The notes under the pieces are model-generated. The model ran no database searches. It was not told the origin of the DNA and saw nothing but the letters and a program-made list of their open reading frames with translations. From positions 36,476,194 to 36,540,193 of the forward strand of contig OZ026846.1 of assembly GCA_964023205.1 (NCBI GenBank): DNA of 64,000 nt. The letters are read 5' to 3'. This DNA is from Lutraria lutraria. Its lineage: Eukaryota > Mollusca > Bivalvia > Venerida > Mactridae. Below are positions 1 through 12,900 of this stretch, piece after piece; position 1 is the first letter of the stretch; every line of letters starts with the position of its first letter. Position numbers and translations under genes: made by a program.

Positions 1-2589
1 GACGAAAGTAAGACAGCAGAGCACGAGAGATAATATAACAGCCAAAACATGGGACTGGGACAACATCGACGGATAGGAGACTCCTTTGCGGGGGAGATTA
101 TGTGGCCAAGGTGTCTTGTCGGATTTCAAAAAACTGTATAACTGATGGCTTATAGCTGTTTTAATTATAGCACTTGGAATATGAGACAAAATTTAGAGCA
201 TAGAACATGACAAAAAAATTGCGATGAAATCAATTGCAATTGAATCATTACTAGACATAATTATAGAGTGAAATTGCACGTCGTTCAGTCGGAGTTTGAC
301 ACTTAACAGCGGCTGTTGCCCCTAACGTGTAATAAAAATCAATACGATAATTTTCTCTCCAAAAAAGATGGTCTTTAATTCTCTTAATCCCTCCCACGTG
401 ATGAGATTATTGTATTTCAGAAGAGTCGTTCTCTTACTTGTATTTTGTTATTTAAATCTTTCGTCACTTTTTCTCATTTTTTTTTCAAAAAAAATTCTTT
501 AATTTAACAGCATGCTTTTTGAGAAAGGTTGCAAATAGTGTAATTGCTTCTTGCGATTAAAATATTTCCAAATTAAATCCGATGAGTAGGAAGAGATCTC
601 GGTCACGTGTCTCTTTTGTTCTGTTTCGCTAAAGACGCTTGTGAAGTACTGTTTAGAAATTAGATTGATGCTGAAAGACCACGGTGTGTCATTTTTCGCG
701 AAGGTGTCTAAGCTCACTTTTGACCTATACTTTCCGGCATTACGTATCAATAATTCAGCAGAAATTCCTCATTCTATTGGATGATTCAGAAGAAACTCTT
801 CCATCCATTGGGTGAAATCTACAAACGTAGATTAAAACCACATTTACCCAACTAAAAAAAATTATAGCGAGTCTGTAATTGTTTAATATGTACTTCTTGT
901 GGTTGTAAAATTTGTAAAGCAAAAACATACGAAAACGTGTTCTTATGCGGTCGAAATAAAGTTATACACCGTTCATGAAAAAACATTTTACATTTTTTTA
1001 ATTAATATACAGTAGATATGACTAAATGCGTAATTTATTAAGCTGACTTAATATCAACATTTTAATGCATGACCTATTTGGACTGCAAGCTCTTTGCGTC
1101 ATTGGATAAGTGGTATTCACACGGTACTAAAACGGCAATTTAGATATCTAATAAAAACAATACTTTTGGTTTCAGCAGTGTAAATAACATCAAAAAACTT
1201 CGTGACAGTCTTTTTTAAAGACATTTTTTGTTTTTATTGAACCCAATAAAGATAATATATCTGGACACTAATTAAAGTTGATAAGCATTATATTTCCAAA
1301 GATGTATCAGGAAAGTTTGCAGTGTCTTAAGGCAATTAGTCCATAGCGCTTAATGGCTTATTAATGCAAATGATGTTTCTATAATATGCGTAAAAGTGGT
1401 CAAAATTTAAAAGATGTAATGATAGGGAGGTCAAAGCGATAACTTCTTTTGCAATGACGTGCTTATCAAGACTGCCTTTTGTCGAGTCCAACTCGGATCT
1501 TACAACATCTTAATATACAATGACGTCAGCCTTGCGTGCTAATTAATTACTTTTGTGGTAATTTATTAATTTCATCCACTTATTGTAATAACCCGTAAGT
1601 CTTATTCTGTCTAATTGTCGTAAAGATGGAATCAGTTAATGATGCCGTGATAAACGGATATTGACACCAATCCGAAAAAAGGACGACTAGAAAAAATATA
1701 CAGCAACAATTAAAATTTACTTTTTGAAATATGTATAATTTCGGTAATCACATTACGACCCTAACATATTATTTCTTTAACAACCTTTTATTATAACAAC
1801 ATTGGTTCTAATACGAAAATTAGTTTGAGATAGAGCAAACAATAAAACTGACATAATTTGTGTTATCGAACAAGGTAACATTGCATGCTCTTTTATTGTA
1901 AAAGAAGGTAATATTTCACGTTATCTGGTTGAAAATGGTGGTGTATTATAACAGAAAAATTTAACCCTTAACCAATAAGAACTCCCTGAATAAAATATAC
2001 ACTAATCACCATGCACAAGACCTATAACCAGTGATAAGCAAGAATGTCTGTGAAATGCAAAACATAGCAAAAACACAAGTTTTTTATGGTAAACGTCACT
2101 TCTTGATGCTTTATCATACATGTAGCAACAAACATATGGAGCATTAAGATTGTATCAACATAAATCTCAATTATTGTTTCATTCACTATCTCAGCATCAG
2201 TTATTATGGGAGTTTGATTCACTTAAATAAGGCGCTCTTTGACCAATATTAGATCGAACGATAACAAAACATGAAGAGAAGCCAAATTATAAAAAAAAGA
2301 TAGCATATGGAGAAATTAAATAGAGGATATTGGAAACAACACTGGTTTGTAAAGCAATACTAAAGGCGGAAATCGAGTATGAAACTAAACCTGTTAGGTT
2401 GCTTAATTGGAAAATAAGCCTAAGATCCACATCAATCGAGTCGACACATCTTTATATTCTTGATATATCTTTAGTATCTCTAAATTACATTTACTTTTAT
2501 AAGAAGTTATTTCTATTTATCATATGGCCATACCAGGAAGAAGAGATAATTATAAAAAATAGCAAACAAGAGTCATGATGTCCCTATAT
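1..2589. other. No gene recognised
   Basis: AT-rich sequence with many short homopolymers. Short open frames at 499-750 and 2022-2222 (minus) and 2330-2578 (plus) show no recognisable motif, no splice context and low-complexity composition. I see no element boundaries. Confidence 0.6.
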
Positions 2590-3015
2590 TGCTCACCTGG
2601 ATAATCTGGTGTACTGACAATGTGGTGACCAAGTGACTCTAAAGGAAGAGCCAATTTCCATACAGCTACATAATTCGTTGAGAACCGTTGGACAATATGA
2701 CACACTACATATCAAAGCTTTGCGATCTTTACCAAGAAGATTTTAAATGTTATCCCTATATCTATGCAACGAAAGTGAGCCTAAGGGCTGGGGCCGAATT
2801 TTTACCATATGGGCCTAATTTGATCATTCCCAGCAGATGACCACAAGCTAATGCCACGTACTAAATATTAAAGCCTTAGGCCATATAATTTTGGCCAAAA
2901 TATTATTAAAGGATTTACTTTACGTTTGTTTACTATGTATATCAAGTGACCTCTGGGGTGGGGCCAATTTTCACACAATGGACATAATTTGAATAAATAT
3001 CCGTGCATAGGTAAC
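2590..3015 (+). repeat. Modular tandem-repeat element, degenerate (about 3 units)
   Basis: Starts TTGCTCACCTGG and contains three worn modules: AAGTGACTC..GGAAGAGCCAATTTCC, GTGAGCCTAAGGGCTGGGGCC and AAGTGACCTCTGGGGTGGGG followed by CCAATTTT. These match the modules at 8880-9936. Confidence 0.65.
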
Positions 3016-3478
3016 CTAAAACATCATAACTATTATTGTTCTGGAACCAACATGAATGATTTGACATTTTAAGCTATAGGCGTAATTGTCCGCTTTCTTT
3101 CTAACAACACCCAAGGCTGTGTGATTTGTTTGTTATTTGTTAGTTCAATTCATGTCCATGAAAATAAAGCCATGCATTCGTGCAGCGATTGAAATGATAT
3201 TTTCCGGCGTTTTAATGCAATAATTTTCGAACATTAAGTCATTAGTTATTTCCAGTTGCAGATAATGAGCATTTGGTGTCGATGCTTGCTACTGCAAGAA
3301 GATGATCGATTACTTCCGTATAACGTTTAAAAAATGTCTAGATATAACAAATAAAAAGGTACTTGTCGTTTAATATGAATTGTTGCCTTAAAACAATAAT
3401 TGTATGTGTAAATAATCTGAAATATTTGAAATATATAGTTTCGTTTAAAGCATTCATAGTTGATATCTATGTTCATAT

Positions 3479-3695
3479 TCAAACCTGTGTTTGCGGTCAA
3501 CCCTGAATAAGGGCCATTTAGTGAATAATGGTCATTCTTTTAAAAACCGCCATTGATTATGTAGAACAAAATGACATCTGAATAAAGGCCACCTGTCAAT
3601 AAAGGCCACCTGTCAATAAAGGCCACCTGTCAATAAAGGCCTTATTTTACCTTTCCCCCTAGAATGGTAATTGTGAACAGGTTTGGCTGTGTATG
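3479..3695 (+). mobile_element. Dispersed MITE family A copy, with internal 17-bp expansion
   Basis: Ends AAACCTGTGTTTGCGG and GAACAGGTTTGGCTG (inverted, family consensus CAGTCAAACCTGTG). The body has the family phrases ATAATGGTCATTCTTTTAAA and AACAAAATGAC. The unit AATAAAGGCCACCTGTC is repeated almost four times at about 3580-3650, against one or two copies in other members. Confidence 0.82.
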
Positions 3696-3699
3696 GAGA

Positions 3700-5480
3700 C
3701 ATTGGTGAACGTCTTACATATATTATAATCACTCATACATCATTTGGGAATTTGACAGTTGTTTGTAGCACATGCTAGAGATTGGAAAGTACTTGATGGT
3801 AATATTATCCTGAGTTGTTTATAAATGACGTGAAACCCAAGAAAAACATTCAAGAGTGCTTCTCTGCCTTCTCAGTTATTTATTCTTGTTATCTAAATAA
3901 CTCCTCGTCTTTTCCCGATTGTCTTCAATCATATACATTGCATTAGCAACAAGACTTTACCCAGAGCGTATTATACATTGAATTAAGCTACATACATACT
4001 AACCCTGCTAAGAGACAGTTGTTCAGCGTGTGGAGGAACTATGGAGCATCATGGCCGATATTGCTATGCTTCGCTCGCAGTGTGGACGATAAACAAGAAG
4101 ATGATTAAGAAGCACCAACTGATACATTATCAAACAAGGAAATAATAAACAGGAAGTTAAATGAGAGTTTGGGTTACACCTATGTATGACATCCATACAC
4201 TGTCTCATGATATGATCTACTACATATGTCTTTGTGGATATTCTTGGAGTATCTGTTATCTACCCAATTGTCTGAGCAACACGTTTCTTCTTCCGAATAT
4301 CTATTATACTGACACTTGTATGACTTATGATTACGAGGTTCAAGATTAATTTAATCAATTTTACTCAGTAATAGAAACTAAGCTATACATTTTACTTTCA
4401 CCAATATATTAAATTAACGTATTTGTATATATAGACGTGATCACGTGTTTGAGATTACTTTTCTATCGTACTTGCTTCATATCCCTTTGATGGACCTCAT
4501 TATATAGCTCATTCCAAACATATTAATTACGTACACTACACAACCAGCTGTGTGTTTGGTTTTGATATTATAACAACATCCTTTTATATAGCATAAACAA
4601 ATTACTAAACTGTACGTATTATTATTTATGTATAAAGGAATTAATGATTAGTATATCAATTTCGAGTCGCATAGAGTCTCTTGGCTTCTCTTAAGAACGG
4701 TATGTTAGAGGATTTCAGCATACTCATATGATTGGTTATTAACTTAATATAAATATTACTACTTTACATGTACCTTTTCGTGACTTTTCAACACCAGAGA
4801 GAAAATATTCCAATGATAAGTACGCTGGATTTGTAACCCGGCGATCCTGGTTCCCGGTCGCTGCAGGTTATACCCTTCCATGAAAATTTGACAAAATGTC
4901 GATTTTCCTCCACATTTTGAGAAATTGCCTATAGGTTTGTAGCTAGTTTAATATGACGTTTCGATTTGAAACTACTACTCAAAATAAGCCGTATTCTTTC
5001 GTTCAGAGTGTATGTTCATGCAATGAAACATGTTGCTGATGTATCTGAAACTAATGTAACATTTCGCTGCCATGTTGTTAAAGACGAGCACAGTTTCATG
5101 TAGTCAATTAGTAATTATTTCCAATTCTAACCAATCTTACACTTCGATAAACTGCTTTTCATTCGGAAATATTTTGTTTCTAAATTTCTGTACATATCGT
5201 CGACGAACTGCTTTTGATCTAATTATGTGCACTGGAAAACGTAAAATAACCGATTGCAGATTCAATATACTCAGCAATAAAGTCACAATCTTTCCCGATT
5301 TCTTTCGTTTTTTCCCTACTTGTTCACTATATTCGAGACGGTCCCTACAGATTCCAATGGGTGGTACGTGTATGCAAATTAGTGTTTACAAACGCTCGTC
5401 GACAACAACAATACGTGCGTCGTCTGCATTAAGTAAAAAAGCTATAAAATTACGATAACTTCTACAGTTTTCTTGAAGAC
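3700..5480. other. No gene recognised
   Basis: AT-rich. A plus-strand open frame at 5072-5458 has no domain-like pattern and begins without context. No repeats above background were noticed. Confidence 0.55.
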
Positions 5481-5590
5481 GGGCAAAATGAGTCAAGGTT
5501 CTCAACTCAGACATTTATGTCAGATCACAAACGCGAATCAGATCAAAGCTTGACATTGCCCACTGGCAAGAAACGAAAATAAGTGACGCG

Positions 5591-5842
5591 ATGTCCAGAA
5601 TACCCGGCTTAGCATTAAGCATTCAGAAACCTGCAACTGCAAGTATTAACAAACGCCTTGAGTCAGACATGACCAATGACCCACTTACCGTGAATATTGT
5701 CCCTGAATCAGTCCTTACACCGGGTCCTCCTCAGATGGTCGCGGAATCCGGTGATTCTAAGGAATTCGGTATTAACAGTGCAAATAAAGTTGGTTTTGGC
5801 ACAAATGATGCATTCTATAACTGTACCTTTCACGTCTCATAA
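5591..5842 (+). CDS. Unassigned protein-like open frame ending NANKVGFGTNDAFYNCTFHV
   Basis: Eighty-three codons from an ATG at 5591; the same frame is open upstream to about 5489. I do not recognise the protein. It is polar and looks more protein-like than most open frames here (IPGLALSIQKPATASINKR; LTPGPPQMVAESGDSKEF; INSANKVGFGTNDAFYNC). The last part recalls the short I/V-x-V/F-G-x-x-N amyloid-type motifs (RHIM-like) found in animal innate-immunity proteins, but this is only a resemblance. The stop is six bases before the MITE at 5848. No splice partner was identified. It could be a lone exon, a pseudogene fragment, or chance. Confidence 0.25.
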   Translation: MSRIPGLALSIQKPATASINKRLESDMTNDPLTVNIVPESVLTPGPPQMVAESGDSKEFGINSANKVGFGTNDAFYNCTFHVS

Positions 5843-5847
5843 GAGGG

Positions 5848-6111
5848 TATAGTGCGATTTTATTAACCTGTCAAAGCTGAATAATTGCAGTGCCGTTGCT
5901 GGATGAGATTATTTCTAACTTCGTACCACAGTCGATAGCTTTCGTTTATTTTACCGTTATGGAATGTTACAATCAACGTGTTGATATAACAGTAAAACGG
6001 AAGTTATTGTATAACTTACGAAAGTAATCGAACCACACCGAAGCTTAACATAAATGCAATCATTGACCGTATAATTATGCAGCTTTGACAGGTTAATAAA
6101 ATCGCATTATA
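5848..6111. mobile_element. MITE, 264 bp, ~38 bp inverted repeats
   Basis: The left arm GTGCGATTTTATTAACCTGT (continuing CAAAGCTGAATAATTG) is mirrored at 6070-6111 with two or three mismatches. Both ends are TA-rich (TATAGTG / CATTATA), consistent with a TA target site. No coding potential. Confidence 0.88.
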
Positions 6112-6459
6112 TAAATCGTTTAAATCCCAAGTGATAGGAAATATCGGAGATTTGTTCTTTTTGTTGTTTTAGTGATGGACAGTTGAACTATCGAACGGTT
6201 GATTTTCAAAATTAACTCAACTAGAAACAAAATAGTTCCGTCTATTTGCGTCAGATAAATTGTTGTTGAAAATTGTTGTTTACATGTGAAAAATAAAGTT
6301 CAAAGGCGATATTAAAATATATAACGAAATAAAAAAATTATAGGTATTAACATAGTTAATATCCCTCCACCGCAGTAATGATTTGTTTCTTTCGACCTAA
6401 TTTTACAAAGAGGGGCCGTCTCAAAATTTTAAAACTGAAATTGTATTGGAAATAAAAGG

Positions 6460-6618
6460 ATTAAACTTTTATTTCTGGACTTTTGTCGAAGTGTAAACTC
6501 CCACAGCCCTCATAGCACACACTTCACATAAATTTAGCCCTTCGGACTTTATCCAATGTGTGTTATTAGGTCCAAGGGAGTTTACACTTCGATAAACGAG
6601 CAGAAATGGAAGTTTAAT
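6460..6618. mobile_element. MITE-like inverted repeat, ~160 bp
   Basis: Left arm ATTAAACTTTTATTTCTGG then GTCGAAGTGTAAACTCCC; right arm GGGAGTTTACACTTCGAT then GCAGAAATGGAAGTTTAAT. Arms of about 43 bases pair with few mismatches around a 70-base loop, so the transcript could form a long hairpin. Confidence 0.8.
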
Positions 6619-8879
6619 CTTATAAATAATCACCATTTTCGGTTGATAAATCCAATGTGAATTCTAATTTGGATACATTATATATATAATTATGCATTAT
6701 AATTGTGATAATATTATTTGATCCTTCATCCAATATGCTAATAAGCTTCTACTTCAGAGTCAATGGCATAAAATGGGAAACATAATACCATTTTATCATT
6801 TATAATACACAAATGTATGTGTTTTTTCATTGTTAGCCCATCAGTAACTGTCAAACAGTAAACTTTTCCACATTTCGTTTTAGATACAGTCACCCTCTTA
6901 AAAGAAAACGATCGAAGGACAAAAAATACAGACCTTATACACAGTTAGTCTTTATTCAGAGTTTATTTGCTCTGCCATAGTAACCGTTGTGTACTAAAGA
7001 TTGGTCGAAAACCACTTTGTGACAGACTCAGAATTTACTTTTCAAATGAGAAAAGGCTTGATATAATTGAAAACAGAATTCATTAAAAGAAAACATCTCA
7101 CTTTCCCCGAAATATTACATCCCCTAAAACCGACCGAACCAAAACCCACCAACACATAGGACCCTACGAATATGGATGACAAAACACAGTCTCCTGAAAC
7201 AGCTAGTTGATAGTACGATTTAACTATGAATTGTACCTCATCTCTCAACATTTGCACAATTTGTTTCGCCCAAAGGGTGTTGCTTTGAAGAGTTACACTG
7301 TAGATTCGTTTGGCCAAACCACACTCATAACCTCGGGGTAACAACAAAAAGTGATAACAAAGTGACTAAGAGAAAATATTTTCTCAATGAACCGCTGGAC
7401 TTCAATAATAATATATCAAATAGATTGAGAGTAATATGTAAACATAACCGCTTGGCTATGCTTTGTCACGTAAGTACACCGAATTGTTCACGTTCAATAT
7501 AATTATCTCTTTTGAACCATTGAGTGATTTAATTCGATTTAAAGTATACGTATATCTATCTATGATAGTGTCATATTCTAGACTTGTTAAGATTCGTTCC
7601 GCCGCAAATTAATTAAATGATATTAATGCGATTCTTTTGAATAGATGTTGCGAAGATTGAGTACATTAGACACAATTATCTATTACTTATTTTGTTCTGT
7701 CGAAGGCGAATTAATGCTTATTGTTCAGTAAACTTACTAGATTGTGCATATATCTGGTCCGTTAATGAACCCCGGTGAGTTATATCCAATCAAATTGTAC
7801 AAACAATTTCTGGCGACAATATTTGTTAGCTTTGTGACAACATCTATTTGATCAAATTCATTAATATAGAAAGTATACTATATCTTTGTCTGCTGACTAT
7901 AAAATTAGATGTACTGTGTCAATTGTGTTCAGGCCAATTACGTTTTGTGGTTTATTACAACGGTAAATGAGTCAATCTTGGAGGTGCTAAGTCAAATAAA
8001 CTAATTGGTATGGTTAACAGTTGAATTGTTATTGTCAACATCGGATTAATTTATGAGGAAATATATCTCGAATATAGTCATTTACGTTTTGTTTTCATTA
8101 ATCCTTAATTGCATAGATATATAATGAACAGATTCTTTTTTCAATATATTGTGTTTTAACGCGTTAGCTTGCTGTAAAAATGTGAAATAATCAAAATATA
8201 GAGAGAACTATTCAAAGTAAAATACTACAAATACGTAAAAGCTCGACTTTACATTAATTCACTAAAACCCACAAACCGTAAAAGCCCATTCCATCCTAAA
8301 CACCAATTCAACCGTATAGAACCATTTAACTTTTCATGGACCTTTAATTAGATTGTAATACTACTAATAAAGATGCGTCACTCTGAAAATAATATTGACA
8401 TGAAGTTGAATTGCACTGGGTGTTAGTATTGATTTATCTTAAAACACACCTAATCAAGTTTTTGCCAAAATAATTCAACAATAAGATTTTTAAAATCTTC
8501 TAAGAAGGGTAATTATTTTACTACAAATGACACTTATCGCCTTTGTTACAAAATGATTAAGATAAAAAAATCAGCACAGCCAGTCAATGTTGGAAAAGAA
8601 AGTTCGGGCTATGAACCTATCAATACATATGTTTTGTGTCTTGACTGAATGGTTGTTACAGTTGACAGCTAATTAGCAATATGTCACTAGTGAAGTTAAG
8701 CACACGCTGTTATTTTGTATTTTTTCCTTCTGATTCTTCGAAGCGGTTTGTGATCTAGAAAAACACTTTGATGATCATGATCAGAATTAAAAATAGACGT
8801 GTTTACGGCGTGTTTACCCGGCATACACTTTTTAAGGCGCCATCTCCAAGTTTTCTAACAGCAAAATCCTTAGAATGAA
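6619..8879. other. No gene recognised apart from dispersed repeat C
   Basis: AT-rich. The 101-codon minus-strand frame at 7042-7347 has a hydrophobic C-terminal half (VLSSIFVGSYVLVGFGSVGF) but no homology I recognise. Confidence 0.55.
7597..7925 (+). repeat. Dispersed repeat C, copy 1
   Basis: Homologous in inverted orientation to about 17935-18235. Shared blocks include CCGCAAATTAATT, AATGCTT.TTGTT.AG, TTTGTGACAACATCTATTT and ATATCTTTGTCTGCTGACT. No open frame or known family recognised. Confidence 0.72.
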
Positions 8880-9936
8880 AATATTTGGGGATTAGTTGAA
8901 CCACTTAGACAATACTACATCCGAAATATCTATGCTCTAGGGACAAGAAGAATGTTTTTATTTTCCTGTATAAAATAGAGAAAACCCCGGGGGTGGGCAA
9001 TTTTGAACCCGGTGCCATAATTTGTAAGAACTTGGTCGAGTTCCGCTAAGCAGTTCTACATACAAAATATCTAAACTCTAGATATAAGAATATTTGTTTA
9101 ATTTTCCTTTTTTAAGAATTAATAATAATAAATTAAGTGATCCCCAGGGCGGGGCCATTTTTTACGCCGAGGCCATAATTGAACAAACTTGGAAGAGGTC
9201 CGCTAGGCAATGCTACACCCGAAATATCTAAGCTATATGCCTTGCGGTTTCGGACGAGAAGATTAAAAAGAATTTCCTTTATCAACTAGATTAAACCCCG
9301 GGGCGAGACCAATTTTGACACCTGGGCCATACTTTGAACAAACTTGGTAGAAGTCCGCCAGACAATGCTACATACCAAATATCTAAGCTTTTAGCCTGGT
9401 TGTTTCGGACAAGACGAATATTTTAATTTTCCTGTATAAAATAGAGAAACCCCCAGGGGGGTGGCAATTTTGACCCAGGCGCCATAATTTGTAAAAACTT
9501 GTCCGCCAGACAATGCTGCATACCAAGTATCTAAGCTCTTAGCCTTCTGGTTTTGGACAAGAAGATTTTTAAAAAAAATCCCTATATAAATTATAGTAAT
9601 CTCCAGGGCGGGGACGATTTTGACCCCAGGGTCATAATTTGAACAAACTTGTTAGAGGTTCACTAGACAATGTCAGATACAAAATATATAAGCTCTATGC
9701 CTTGTGGTTTTCGAAGTTGTTCAAAAAATCAATTTTAATCCAATAGGAAACATTAAAAACATCTTCTTGTCCGAAACTAGAATGCATAGAGCTTAGATAT
9801 TTGGTGTGTAGCATTGTCTAGTAACCTCTACCAAGATTGTTCCAGTTGTGGCCCCAGTGATATGGGAAAAAGTGACAAATGTTCTTCTCTGATGTTTTTT
9901 TCTGGTGAGCGGTTATAGGGCCATATGGCCCTCTTG
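8880..9936. repeat. Modular tandem-repeat element (five ~155 bp units) with an inverted terminal unit
   Basis: Five plus-oriented units with cores GCCATAAT(T) near 9014, 9172, 9326, 9481 and 9631 (spacing 150-158), each with CCCCAGGGCGGGGCCAATTT-like and GACAATGCTACATACCAAAT then ATCTAAGCTCT blocks. From about 9750 the unit is inverted and ends with the element terminus AGGGCCATATGGCCCTCTTG. No coding potential. Confidence 0.82.
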
Positions 9937-12900
9937 TTTTCTAGGAATAATTTCCTTATGTACTAGTACACCATCAGTGTCCGTGTGTTATTCTCGTTCA
10001 CTTTAGATATATATGAGCTCTTATTAATTGACTTATATTAGGCTGGTTTGAACTTTTAACGTTATTGTCTGATATCTGTTTTAATATTGCATTTATTTAC
10101 CGCAATATCCAGGGGATCATAGATGCTTTAATTTGGTTATCCAATAAACGGCAACTTGAAACAGAGAAAAAACCCGTCTGGACAGCTTCATAATGTGACA
10201 CTGTCAATTCCTCAATGAAATTATTATAGGAAGTAATCAATGTTATCTTCTTTGAAAATGAATTTACAGATTCTGAGCACACGTGTGTCCGTTATAACCG
10301 TTCATACGATCCAAATGATTTCCTTAGTCCCTTTATTAGTGGATATTTAAGATATCAAAGTATACATGCATTAAGTTGGTGATTATTCACGATATTCTTC
10401 GGAAGTAATTAAGTAACCTAGGCGAGCGGGACGACACGAGCGAGGTCACTTTTTTCTGAAGAATTTTCTGATTAAACTCCAATTGACTTATTTTTGACTG
10501 AACTTTTAACTCTTCAATTATAATTTTAAAAAGAACAAGTGTAGATGTGTTAAGTGGCACATTACTCGCCCTTATTTAATATATAGTTCTGCTTCAGAAC
10601 TTGAAACCTAAATCTACTTTTTTTGAAGAGAGAATAATTAAACAGAACGTTCTAGCTACGAGTGACGTAATGAACGAAAGCATCACCTGAGATAGACGTG
10701 TGAAAATGTCTATCAAACTAACTAATTTAATATTCGACATGTAGAATAGTGGAATTTTCCGTACATCCTGACTCATACACAGCAACATTTAAGCAAATAC
10801 ATAAACATCATCATGAGTACCAATGAAAACAAATATTTTTGCTTCCAAGGTATATATTAACACTGTTTGGTTTGTGGCATGAAATATGCTATGTCACTTC
10901 ATTAAATGTTTGATATAATTATCAATCTCACTAATATTTCGCAACCAGTGAAAGCAAACACTGTAGCTAATTGAAAACAAACTTAATTCTCTCATTGAAG
11001 TAGATTCTGACGCCATGACTGTTTGTACCTGTAGATTTATGTTCCACATTAATGACAAAAAGGAACCGACGTACATTTGTTATAACCGATGAACTTTTCA
11101 ACAGATGGAAACAAAATGAAGCAACAATACGCACCGCTTATTCTAACACGACAAAGTCCAACAAATCTAAGTAAAGAAACACCCGATAATTCTGACTTTA
11201 CAGGGTCTAAAAACAGTGTGTTAAGTACGAAGATATTTGAAGACGAATCGTGTCTTCAAGATGCTAAAGACACGTTTAGAAAAAAATATAAAAAATGAAC
11301 TATTAATCTCAAGTTCCGGGTCAAGTATCCGCACACATGACTTTTGTTCTAGCCATTTGTTAAAGTATACATATGTTCTCATTTCAAATTTCAATGCAAT
11401 CCGTCGACAAATATTCAAAATTTTAGAACATAAGGTCAGCGGTGCGTTAGCTCTGACATTGAGTGTATAGACGCTTTATTCGTTTGATAGACTTGGTATT
11501 ATGGACGTCATGTTTTTACTACGTGATAAAAATCAGTATTTTGTGAGTAAGTTTTTTGTCTTCTATTCACCATAACGGATACAGAAGTAATTTATGTTAA
11601 AGATAATACAGAGTAAATCATTACAACACTCAAAAAAGCAAGACAGTCAACAAAAAACCGTTCTGCTTACATCGCATAAACACAAAAAAAAAAACATCAA
11701 TAAAAACAGTCATGCTTAGCAAATATGATTTAGCATTCTCCTGAAATGTATGCAACCTCTAAAATAACACCCTTGTTGTACAGTGCCATGTGTGGAGAAA
11801 TTAACAATTTATGTATTTTTTAGGTTGAAGTATCGTATCTAGGGAGTTTACTTCACCTCAAACACGCCCTTCTTTGTCTTAGTATAGATTTAGTGAAATA
11901 TTGATGTATCGAAGTTATTATTTTGGTCCTTGGAATAAACAATATTCGTTTTATACAATAAATCGTTTAGAAACTCCTTTAATGTTGTCGTACTAGATTT
12001 GTTATCATAATGCATTGTAGCAGGACTGTATTTTATCGGCGAGCTTCACGGTATGAGTAAAACCATCATCATTCCAAATCAAGAGCTGACAGTAATGAAT
12101 GCTTTTGCTGTAAAGCAGAATCTATTTGATTATCATTTTGCAGCTCTTTCTGTTGCGCACAAATGTTATGCCTGATAATTACTGGGAAAATGAATTAATC
12201 AAGCCACGGTGACAATGATTTTCTGTTATTAATTTGTATGTGTTTCATACTGCAGTTGATGGCTTGATTCGACACGCTATCAAACTCTGAATGCAAAATC
12301 GCTACAAACTAATTTACCGAACAAAAGAGCACTTGTTAATTAGTCCTAACTAGTTACATACACTCATGGTCATCTGGTTAACTTCTCTTCTGTACAGTAA
12401 ATAATCATTTTATCAGATTGTGCTTGTCTAGCCGTTTTTTCGTTTTATTACGATGTTCACCAGGCTTGTTTTGACAATAGAAAACTCATTAAGCACAGCC
12501 AGTCGATAGAATCGAAAACATCAAAACAACGCACATGGAAATAAATACTTGATATGAGTTGTCTATAAATAAGTTTTTAGTTGATGACAAACGTAGACAT
12601 GTGACATAAAACATATTCTAATTCTTTGTGTTGTTTGGAAATTATTAGCTAGAGACCATAACCTCTCAACCACAGAGGAGGTCTACCCCAACATCCATTC
12701 ATTCAAGTATGTACAAAGTATAAGTCTGAAGTGTTACTGAAGTGAACTTTTTTTAGAAGATATTGCATCAAATGCACAATTTAGACGGTCATTTTGTTTT
12801 AAAATGGCTGCTGCTTTTTGACACTAAAAACCCGTGGTAAATGACCCCATTTAAGGTTTTTGGACGAGCTGCATGACATTTAGTTGGTACGCCATTAAAC

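Noticed and set aside
5072..5458. 128-codon plus-strand frame
   Set aside because: No domain pattern, irregular composition and no splice context; the complementary strand offers nothing better.
7042..7347. 101-codon minus-strand frame with hydrophobic stretches
   Set aside because: No recognised family, no splice sites tying it to other exons, in AT-rich sequence where such frames occur by chance.
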